Part shown: piece by piece, positions 9,348 through 16,510 of the stretch
Layout of the letters: each line of letters opens with the position of its first letter
Position numbering within the stretch: the first letter of the stretch is position 1
NCBI GenBank assembly: GCA_945890885.1
Contig: CAMDDF010000006.1
Location: 1-40,590, forward strand
Length of the DNA stretch: 40,590 bases
Origin: Candidatus Kuenenia stuttgartensis
Lineage (GTDB): Bacteria; Planctomycetota; Phycisphaerae; Sedimentisphaerales; CAMDDF01
Direction of reading: 5' to 3'
Notes under the pieces: generated by a model
What the model saw: the letters and a program-made list of their open reading frames with translations, nothing else
Databases searched by the model: none
What the model was told of the DNA's origin: nothing
Translations under genes and position numbers: made by a program

Positions 9348-10007
9348 TTAAAGTTTTCTGACGAGGCCAAGGACGATGGCTTCTATTCGGCAATTGTCCG
9401 TATAAATAGGCTGATAGTCCTTGTTTGCAGGCTGAAGGCGGGCGCAATTCTTTTCCTTATAAAATCGCTTGAGGGTCGCGTTATTTTCATCCACGATTAT
9501 CACGGCAAGCTGGCCATTGTTGGCGGTGGCAGATTTTTTGCAGATAACGTAATCGCCATTGCGGATGTCTTCCTCTATCATACTGTTGCCTGCCACCTGC
9601 AAAGCGAAAATATCATCGCTACAGCCGAACTGCGTTTTCAGTGACAATGTGTTATTCGACTGGATGGCCTCGATGGGCGAACCTGCGGCAACTCTTCCGA
9701 CGAGCGGGATATGGTCATCTATATATTCGACGGTATCCTGCTGGGGCTGGACTTTTTGCTTAAGCAGCGAAGATGCTAAGGCCGTTAGCTTCAAACAGCG
9801 TGCCCTGCCTGTCGAAGCTTTTAACAGGTCTTGTTCGCGAAGGGCGGCGATGTGCTCGAATACGGTGCTGCGGCTTATATTTAATGTTGCTGCCACATCC
9901 GCCATCGTCGCTGAACAGCGTTTGCTGGTCGTGTGTTCCGAAATTGCACATAGCACCTGAAGCTGACGCGGCGAAATATTTATTTTGTCCGGCTGACTTT
10001 TCATCAT
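9348..10007 (-). CDS. lexA: LexA-family SOS repressor (winged HTH + S24 peptidase)
   Basis: ISPRQLQVLCAI...ATMADVAATLNISRSTVFEHIAALREQDLL; cleavage-site-like VGRVAAGSPIEA; catalytic-Ser region LQVAGNSMIEEDIRNGDYVI; Lys region NNGQLAVIIVDENNATLKRFYKE. Confidence 0.9.
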   Translation of the reverse strand: MMKSQPDKINISPRQLQVLCAISEHTTSKRCSATMADVAATLNISRSTVFEHIAALREQDLLKASTGRARCLKLTALASSLLKQKVQPQQDTVEYIDDHIPLVGRVAAGSPIEAIQSNNTLSLKTQFGCSDDIFALQVAGNSMIEEDIRNGDYVICKKSATANNGQLAVIIVDENNATLKRFYKEKNCARLQPANKDYQPIYTDNCRIEAIVLGLVRKL

Positions 10008-10009
10008 TC

Positions 10010-10233
10010 AATCCCTCGTGAGAGAATTTTGTCTGGATTTGATCGCTGCCTGTTTGCTCGGTAAGGCCCGCCATTTCGGCGATAATGTCGAGCAGTTTGC
10101 CGATGGGGCCGGACGATGCGGCTGTTACGGGCCTTTGGTTTGGAATCGGCCAGGTGTCCTGAAATTCTCCGCCAGGGCCAAATACGCAAATCGGAGCGAA
10201 GTTGACGCGGTTTTCTATCCTCTTTTTACTCAT
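10010..10233 (-). CDS. Small conserved-looking ORF upstream of and overlapping lexA (full ORF 9760..10233)
   Basis: MSKKRIENRVNFAPICVFGPGGEFQDTWPIPNQRP...; same strand as lexA, between the operator-like site and lexA; the true 3' end is uncertain. Confidence 0.45.
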
Positions 10234-10292
10234 TTTTCATCCTTTCCATTATTGCTACGAGTTTGATATCGTCAAGTCAGTACGATTTACCC

Positions 10293-10307
10293 GAACAAAA
10301 ACCGAAC
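10293..10307 (-). promoter_or_regulatory. Putative LexA operator (GTTC-N7-GTTC on minus strand)
   Basis: gaacaaaaaccgaac on plus strand, 60 bp upstream of the small ORF / lexA transcription unit. Confidence 0.6.
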
Positions 10308-10389
10308 AAATTTACGAAATTTGCAATAATTTTTGAATTGATGGGGAATCGAAATCCAAATTGGCCGAATATGGGACGTAGGTATGAAA

Positions 10390-11130
10390 TTATTCGTCTT
10401 TTTTCTGGCCCGCGACAGCAAGGACAAGGGCATATACCCGCTGGGCACCTGCGTCTTTGAGAATTCTGGAGCATTCATTCAGGGTTGCTCCGGTGGTTTT
10501 GATGTCGTCGACAAGACATATCCTTTTACCGGAAAAATCGTGGTTTTTTCGCAGGGCAAAAGCACCCTCGACATTTTTCTTTCGCTTGGTGGGGGTTAGC
10601 GAAAATTGCGCACGGGTGTTTTTTATGCGTACAAGGTCGGTGTTGATTTTTGATGTTATGCCGTCAAGAACTGAGGCGATGATGTGTGCCTGATTGTAGC
10701 CTCGGATGAAACGTTTTTTCCAATGAAGCGGCACGGGAACGAGATAGTCTATTTCGTTGAAAAATTCGCTGCCCTGCATTGCGGCATTGGTGAGAAAGCG
10801 TAGCTGATTTTTTAGTTGAGTCTGGCCGTTTTTGAATTCGAGAATAATTTTTCTGAAGGCGTTGTCATAGGTTCCGGCTCTTGCGATTGAATCGAAAACG
10901 ATTTCCTCGTTCTGGCATTGGGCGCATCTGCCGTTGATAACTGAATAAGCGGAAGTGTCTCTGCCGCAGCGTCTGCAATAATATCCAGCGGTTGATGAGA
11001 GCAGTTGGCTCCAGCAGTCATCGCAGAGTTTATTGTTTGCTTCGGGTATTCGCTGCGAACAGCTCGAACAAATCGCAGGCCAAAGAAGCTGATTGAATCC
11101 TGAGATTAAAAATTTAACTACTCTCTTCAT
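10390..11130 (-). CDS. comF: ComF-family phosphoribosyltransferase
   Basis: Zn-finger CSSCSQRIPEANNKLCDDCW / YYCRRCGRD; VPVPLHWKKRFIRGYNQAHIIA; PRTase loop ICLVDDIKTTGATLNECSRILKDAGA. Confidence 0.92.
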   Translation of the reverse strand: MKRVVKFLISGFNQLLWPAICSSCSQRIPEANNKLCDDCWSQLLSSTAGYYCRRCGRDTSAYSVINGRCAQCQNEEIVFDSIARAGTYDNAFRKIILEFKNGQTQLKNQLRFLTNAAMQGSEFFNEIDYLVPVPLHWKKRFIRGYNQAHIIASVLDGITSKINTDLVRIKNTRAQFSLTPTKRKKNVEGAFALRKNHDFSGKRICLVDDIKTTGATLNECSRILKDAGAQRVYALVLAVAGQKKDE

Positions 11131-11166
11131 GCCCTAATTATAGCAAATCAAACATTCAAAACAATT

Positions 11167-12021
11167 CTATTTTAAATCATACGCAGAGTTATCTGGTGAA
11201 AGAAAACCTATTTTAATTTTTGCAGTTTTATTATATGAATCAATATCTGCTTTCACTCGATCAATAGACCCGCCGGTAATAAGATTGTAAGAATCTGTAT
11301 AAAATTCACTTTTAGAGGTCGCATGGCCATCTACCCAGGCAACATTTGTTTGATTATTATGTCTATACCCCTGTGTGCCTGCGGTCTTAAGACTTAATTC
11401 ATTGTCTCCATCCCAAATGAATGGGCTTCTCATCATTTTATTTGCCCCAGCAGAATAGTGTCCGTCTCCAAACAAGGCACATGTGCCGGGACTGCGTACC
11501 TGATTAATCTTGGCAGACATTACAATTTTATAAAAGCTTGGCCATAAAGGATGACTGATGACCTGGCCTGTGTAATTTAGTGTTGTATTTTCGCCCTGAC
11601 CATGCCCGATATAGCTGGTGTTGTAGTTGTAGCCTGTATAAGTTTGAGTGGCTGACCAGTTGTTACTGCCTTTGTATGAGGGGCATTGGTTAACTTTGTC
11701 GATCGTCTCGCCTTGCCAAAGAAGGCCAGGCTCTATCTTATTGCTGACGTTATCAACTACATAATCCCATCCATATGATTTCTTGTCATCAAACCATTGT
11801 GAAATAGGAAAATGTTGGTCATTGCTATTGACATAAGTATTAGCGGCAATTGTCATTTGTCTCATATTTGACAGGCAATAAACTCTTTTTGCCTGTTCTC
11901 TTACCTTGTTTAAAGAAGGCATTAACACTGCAAGCAATGTTGATGTTATAGAAACAACAACCAAAAGCTCAACAAGAGTAAAACCCATTCCATTTTTAGT
12001 ATGTTTATTAATTACAATCAT
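11167..12021 (-). CDS. Type II secretion-type pseudopilin (H-X9-DG family)
   Basis: Prepilin N-terminus MGFTLVELLVVVSITSTLLAVLMPSLNKVREQAKRVYCLSNMRQ; C-terminal NVAWVDGHATSKSEF. Confidence 0.9.
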   Translation of the reverse strand: MIVINKHTKNGMGFTLVELLVVVSITSTLLAVLMPSLNKVREQAKRVYCLSNMRQMTIAANTYVNSNDQHFPISQWFDDKKSYGWDYVVDNVSNKIEPGLLWQGETIDKVNQCPSYKGSNNWSATQTYTGYNYNTSYIGHGQGENTTLNYTGQVISHPLWPSFYKIVMSAKINQVRSPGTCALFGDGHYSAGANKMMRSPFIWDGDNELSLKTAGTQGYRHNNQTNVAWVDGHATSKSEFYTDSYNLITGGSIDRVKADIDSYNKTAKIKIGFLSPDNSAYDLK

Positions 12022-12973
12022 AAGTGCATTTAAGCCAATTTTGCGACATCAACGCAAAGTCTATGAGGTTTACTGAACAATCGTTATTAATATCTCCTAC
12101 CGGATAGGGATGTGTTGGATCCCCGCATGCGGCCACATCCGAAACAGCATCAATCTGCCCACCATAATCATGCCCGTCAAATTTCACATATTGAATCCAG
12201 CGATAACCACTGTCTGAATCAATCGCCAATGAATCATACCCCGCCAAATTTTCAAGATCATAACTTGTTCCACCGGCAGAACCATCATATAAATTGATTC
12301 CATAAGCTACTGAATGTGAAGCAAAATCAGACACCGTTAAATTTGGGTCCAATGGTCTTGTAAAATCCATTTCTTCATCGCTCCATCCGTTTTCCGTAGC
12401 GCTATAAAGTTCTTGGTCCCACCGATAAGCCTGTGTAGGAAATAAATAATCAGAAAATGGCCCTGAGTCAAAAGCATACCATGTCTGGCCATCCTGACTA
12501 ACAGAAACCTTTATTTCCCCAGCTGAAGATGACTTCAAATCACTTATGGTAAATTGGCCCATATTTGCATTGTCATCAATATAGACACCGCTGCCTGTAA
12601 AAAAGGAATTTCCAAATACAATAAAATCTTTACCATAAAGATTTCCCGGATAATCAACAACCTTATGATCAAATTTCACAACAATGTATTCACCGGGATT
12701 AATTGTCGTTATGACTTTTTTATTTTCCAAATCAATATTGTATGCTGCTTCTACAAGTTTAACCCTAAAGTTATTCAAGCCCCATGCCCCAGGCATATTT
12801 TTGCAATTGGTTGCAGGTTTACCCAAAACAGAACATGGGTCATTATATGGCGCAGATCCAAAATCTCCATTACAACTAATTAGTTCTATAGCGAAGTCGC
12901 TATACTCTTGTTCTGCAAAAGAATTTGCCGAAAAAAGTATGATTAATATCAATAATAAATTTAATGTTTTCAT
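12008..12973 (-). CDS. Secreted surface protein with dockerin-like C-terminal tail
   Basis: Signal peptide MKTLNLLLILIILFSANSFA; GKDFIVFGNSFF...EIKVSVSQDGQTWYAF; C-terminal VGDINNDCSVNLIDFALMSQNWLKC; end overlaps the pseudopilin start by 14 nt. Confidence 0.75.
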   Translation of the reverse strand: MKTLNLLLILIILFSANSFAEQEYSDFAIELISCNGDFGSAPYNDPCSVLGKPATNCKNMPGAWGLNNFRVKLVEAAYNIDLENKKVITTINPGEYIVVKFDHKVVDYPGNLYGKDFIVFGNSFFTGSGVYIDDNANMGQFTISDLKSSSAGEIKVSVSQDGQTWYAFDSGPFSDYLFPTQAYRWDQELYSATENGWSDEEMDFTRPLDPNLTVSDFASHSVAYGINLYDGSAGGTSYDLENLAGYDSLAIDSDSGYRWIQYVKFDGHDYGGQIDAVSDVAACGDPTHPYPVGDINNDCSVNLIDFALMSQNWLKCTYDCN

Positions 12974-13033
12974 GACTACCTTTTAAAAATAGATGCTCCC
13001 AGATGATTACCCGGGAGCATTTGAAAGCATGAT

Positions 13034-13555
13034 TTATTTACGTTTTCGCAGGAAAAATCCACCAAGCCCTAAAAACGCAACCGTTAAAGGCTCAGGAGTA
13101 GAGAAAACAGTATATTCCCATGTGTCCCAATCGCCGTCAGCAAGAATTCTATCGGAAGCTCCACTTCCTGAATATGCCCATGTTTTTCCATCTGTGGATG
13201 AATAATAAGCCCAGTAGCTTTGAATACCGCCGGTGACCCACTGAGATGAAATGTCCTGATCATCGTAAGCAATTCGGCCAATCATGCCCCATTGGTCATA
13301 GCCGTATTCAAATGTAGTTTCATTGACAAGTGCATCGAGCATGTCAATTCCTTTAACATTCTGTGCAGCATCAAATTTATAGCCGAAGAAATATTCGTCG
13401 CCGGAAACTGACAGGTCAAAGTCAACCACTACATAAGCAGTATCGTTGCCGTTGCCTGCCCATTGAGAGATTGTTATATCTTCCAGAACATATGCGTTTG
13501 AAACTGCAACTGTTACTAAAACTACTGCCAAACTAACTAAACTTTTAAACTTCAT
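13034..13555 (-). CDS. PEP-CTERM sorting-domain secreted protein
   Basis: Signal peptide; C-terminal TPEPLTVAFLGLGGFFLRKRK; body contains YWAYYSSTDGKTWAYSGSGASDRILADGDWDTWEYT. Confidence 0.85.
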   Translation of the reverse strand: MKFKSLVSLAVVLVTVAVSNAYVLEDITISQWAGNGNDTAYVVVDFDLSVSGDEYFFGYKFDAAQNVKGIDMLDALVNETTFEYGYDQWGMIGRIAYDDQDISSQWVTGGIQSYWAYYSSTDGKTWAYSGSGASDRILADGDWDTWEYTVFSTPEPLTVAFLGLGGFFLRKRK

Positions 13556-13763
13556 TTCTACTTCTCCATTTTTGTTGTTTTTAAATTTGTTTTTCCTTTT
13601 TCGGCTTTATCGCCGCGGCCGAGGGCAAATCAGTCTCAGCCGCGACGAATTACTAATTTTTATAAAGCCTAACTACAGTGAAAGTGTGTGTGTCAAAAAT
13701 CAATAAGCTATTTCGATATTTCATACTCCTTCATTTCAGGCCCGTTTCGCGCAGGTGGTTAAT

Positions 13764-13805
13764 AAAATAAAAAAAGCCGCCATCCTCGCGAAGAGAATGA
13801 CGGCT
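13764..13805 (-). terminator. Intrinsic terminator, likely the riboswitch expression platform
   Basis: Minus strand AGCCGTCATTCTC TTCGC GAGGATGGCGGCT TTTTTTAT, between riboswitch and PEP-CTERM gene. Confidence 0.85.
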
Positions 13806-13889
13806 CTAAAAATCTTCTATACCCACACCTGACCCCAAAAAAAGAGAAGGTGCGCATAAAAAATGAGCTATGTCCTTTACGCGAGAACA

Positions 13890-14075
13890 GCACAAATGCT
13901 TATCAATCACAGGCAGGTTTTCTGACTCACATCCTACCAGAAGAAAGCCTTCCCGTTCGTATCGAACAGTGGCACAAAAATCCTCTGGATTCTCAGCGTT
14001 GGCTGAGTCGGACGCTCACAGCGGCGCGACCGTCGCGGAATTTAACCGCGTTCCCATTTACTGTATTTCTTCACA
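13890..14075 (-). ncRNA. Cobalamin (AdoCbl-type) riboswitch
   Basis: Minus strand contains the conserved core: GGGAACGCGGUUAAAUUCCGCGACGGUCGCGCCGCUGUGAGC ... GCCACUG ... CGGGAAGGC ... AGGAUGUGAGUCAGAAAACCUGCC. Confidence 0.93.
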
Positions 14076-14118
14076 GAAACCTGTAATTAAAAAATTCAAT
14101 TATCAAAGAACGTATCGG

Positions 14119-14147
14119 ATATTAGCTTATCGGGCAGGATTTGTCAA
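14119..14147 (-). promoter_or_regulatory. Sigma70-like promoter for the riboswitch transcript
   Basis: Minus strand TTGACA-N17-TAATAT between the carB stop and the riboswitch. Confidence 0.75.
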
Positions 14148-14194
14148 AGAGATTTAATGTAAATATCCTGCTGTTTATACGGACAAAAATGCTC

Positions 14195-15790
14195 TTACTT
14201 TCCTATCTCAGCGGCGTATTCCTGGATGGTTTTAACCGTAAACGAATGATTCTTGAGCCTGTCGATTGCGTGTGCGACAGCGACAGCACCGGGAACAGTT
14301 GTTACGATAGGAATATTTCTTGCCCAGGCGGTAGAACGAATTTTGACCTCATCCTTTCGAGGATTTTTGCCGCTCGGGGTGTTTATTATCAGATGGATTT
14401 CTTCATTGATTATCATATCGGCGACATTGGGCTGGCCGTGAGTAATCTTTTTGAGGAGAATATTTTTTATACCGGCATCGTCAAGCCACTTGCTTGTGCC
14501 GAATGTTGCGTAAATTGTAAAACCAAGCTCGGAAAGTTTCTTTGCGACTTTAACCATTGCCAGCGTTTTGTTTGCGGAACTTATGCTGATAAAGACATTG
14601 CCTTCCTTGGGAAGTTTTTGGCCTGCGCCGAGCTGGGCTTTTGCAAATGCAACGCCGAAGTCGTCGGAGATGCCCATAACTTCGCCGGTGCTTTTCATTT
14701 CCGGGCTAAGCTGGGTATCGATGCCTTCAAATCTTGCAAATGGAAAGACAGCTTCTTTGACAGAGATATGCTTTGGAATAATTTCTTCGGTATAGTTAAG
14801 CTCTTTCAGCGTTTTTCCAAGAATCACCTGCGTTGCGACTTTTGCAAGGCTCCTGCCGATGGCTTTACTTACAAACGGCACGGTTCGTGATGCTCTGGGG
14901 TTTACCTCAAGGATGTAAACTTCGCCAAGGCGTACGGCAAACTGGATATTGAGCAGGCCCTTGACCTTCAGAGCAAACGCAATCCGCTTTGTTTGTTCGC
15001 GAATCTGGTTGGTGATTTTTTTATCGAGTACCTGGGTTGGTATAACACAAGCGGAATCGCCGGAATGAACGCCCGCTTCTTCGATGTGTTCCATTACCGC
15101 GCCGATAACGCAGTCTGTTCCGTCGCAGATAGCATCAACGTCAACTTCGACAGCGTCTTCGAGGAATTTGTCAATGAGTACCGGCCTTTCAGGTGAGACG
15201 AATACAGCCTTGGTCATATATTCTTCAAGCTCTTCGTCGCTATATACAATTTCCATTGCTCTGCCGCCAAGTACATAGCTTGGCCTGACGAGAACGGGGT
15301 AGCCGATACGAGTTGCGATTTTTTGTACGGTTGGGTAATCATAGCCTGTATCGTTGTCTGGCTGTTTGATATTGAGTTTGGTGATTAGCTGTTTGAAGCG
15401 TTCGCGGTCTTCGGCGATGTCGATGGAATCGCTGCTTGTGCCGAGCAGTTTAACGCCAGCTTTTTCGAGAGATACCGAAAGATTCAGCGGGGTTTGGCCG
15501 CCGAACTGGACGATGGTGCCTATCGGATTTTCAACTTCGATGATATTTAGTACATCTTCGGAGGTCATCGGCTCAAAATAAAGCCTTGTCGAGATGTCGT
15601 AGTCAGTGCTGACGGTTTCCGGATTGCAATTGACCATTATCGCTTCGTAGCCCATTTCTTTGGCCGCAAGAGCAGCGTGGACGCAGCAATAGTCAAATTC
15701 GATGCCTTGGCCGATGCGGTTTGGGCCGCCGCCGAGGATTACAACCCTGCCTTTGGATTCCTTTTTTGTGTTATCTTTGTCTGATGCCAT
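14195..15790 (-). CDS. carB: Carbamoyl-phosphate synthase large chain, C-terminal half (second ATP-grasp + MGS domain), stand-alone
   Basis: VVILGGGPNRIGQGIEFDYCCVHAALAAKEMGYEAIMVNCNPETVSTDYD; YVLGGRAMEIVY; EVNPRASRTVPFVSKAIG; MGS domain GFTIYATFGTSKWLDDAGI...INTPSGKNPRKDEVKIR. Confidence 0.93.
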   Translation of the reverse strand: MASDKDNTKKESKGRVVILGGGPNRIGQGIEFDYCCVHAALAAKEMGYEAIMVNCNPETVSTDYDISTRLYFEPMTSEDVLNIIEVENPIGTIVQFGGQTPLNLSVSLEKAGVKLLGTSSDSIDIAEDRERFKQLITKLNIKQPDNDTGYDYPTVQKIATRIGYPVLVRPSYVLGGRAMEIVYSDEELEEYMTKAVFVSPERPVLIDKFLEDAVEVDVDAICDGTDCVIGAVMEHIEEAGVHSGDSACVIPTQVLDKKITNQIREQTKRIAFALKVKGLLNIQFAVRLGEVYILEVNPRASRTVPFVSKAIGRSLAKVATQVILGKTLKELNYTEEIIPKHISVKEAVFPFARFEGIDTQLSPEMKSTGEVMGISDDFGVAFAKAQLGAGQKLPKEGNVFISISSANKTLAMVKVAKKLSELGFTIYATFGTSKWLDDAGIKNILLKKITHGQPNVADMIINEEIHLIINTPSGKNPRKDEVKIRSTAWARNIPIVTTVPGAVAVAHAIDRLKNHSFTVKTIQEYAAEIGK

Positions 15791-16043
15791 CTATGTATTT
15801 TCCTGAATGGTATAATAAACTCAGCGATATATACCAAATTGGGCTGTAAAAGCAAAGTAAAAAGTCGAAAAAGCGGCTACTATTGCTCAAATGCTCAAAC
15901 TATTCATTTTGTTGCTTATTAATATACTCTTACTTTCCAACTCTGTTTTTGTTTTAGGGTTGAGGCAGCAGCTTGTTCTTGGTGAGGTTCAGCGGCGACA
16001 TTGGTCTATCGTCAGCATCTTGTTTTGCTAAAATTTTACCTAT

Positions 16044-16074
16044 AAAAAAATCCTCCATCAAACCGATAGAGGAT
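16044..16074 (-). terminator. Intrinsic terminator downstream of tRNA-Glu
   Basis: Minus strand ATCCTCTATCGGTTTGATGGAGGAT followed by TTTTTTTATA. Confidence 0.8.
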
Positions 16075-16142
16075 TATATGCAACTATTATCTACTTTATC
16101 TAACTATTTGTCTAACAATGCTATATTTTGCAGTAAAAAATA

Positions 16143-16215
16143 TAGCCCCAAGGGGAATCGAACCCCTGTCGCCGAGTTGAAAACCCGGTGTCCTAGGCCT
16201 CTAGACGATGGGGCC
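16143..16215 (-). tRNA. tRNA-Glu(TTC)
   Basis: Minus strand GGCCCCATCGTCTAGAGGCCTAGGACACCGGGTTTTCAACTCGGCGACAGGGGTTCGATTCCCCTTGGGGCTA; anticodon loop TTTTCAA. Confidence 0.93.
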
Positions 16216-16237
16216 AGCTCCGGCAAGCCGGAAATAA

Positions 16238-16408
16238 TTAATCCATAGAAATAGCTTCAACGGGGCATTCGTCAACACAAATGCCGCAATCAACGCATGC
16301 ATCTGAAACAAAAGCTTTGCCGTCTTTCATTTTAATAGCTTCACTTGGGCAGGCTTCTACACAAGATTCACATCCGGTACAGGTCTTTTTATCAACTTTA
16401 GCTGGCAT
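16238..16408 (-). CDS. Small 2[4Fe-4S] ferredoxin (56 aa; absent from the supplied ORF track)
   Basis: MPAKVDKKTCTGCESCVEACPSEAIKMKDGKAFVSDACVDCGICVDECPVEAISMD; two CxxCxxCxxxCP motifs; SD aggaa upstream. Confidence 0.93.
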   Translation of the reverse strand: MPAKVDKKTCTGCESCVEACPSEAIKMKDGKAFVSDACVDCGICVDECPVEAISMD

Positions 16409-16510
16409 TTTAATTCCTTTCTAAACAACATACAGACTTTCTTTAAGATCGGCGATAATACTAAAATTCAACTTATCTTACAAGAATTTTTTTGAAATGT
16501 TTTGAAAATT

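Noticed and set aside
14195-14890. ORFs on the plus strand opposite carB (e.g. 14141..14890)
   Set aside because: Antisense frames to a confidently identified carB; no recognisable domains.
15973-16248. 91-aa plus ORF
   Set aside because: Overlaps tRNA-Glu and its terminator in antisense; no support as a gene.
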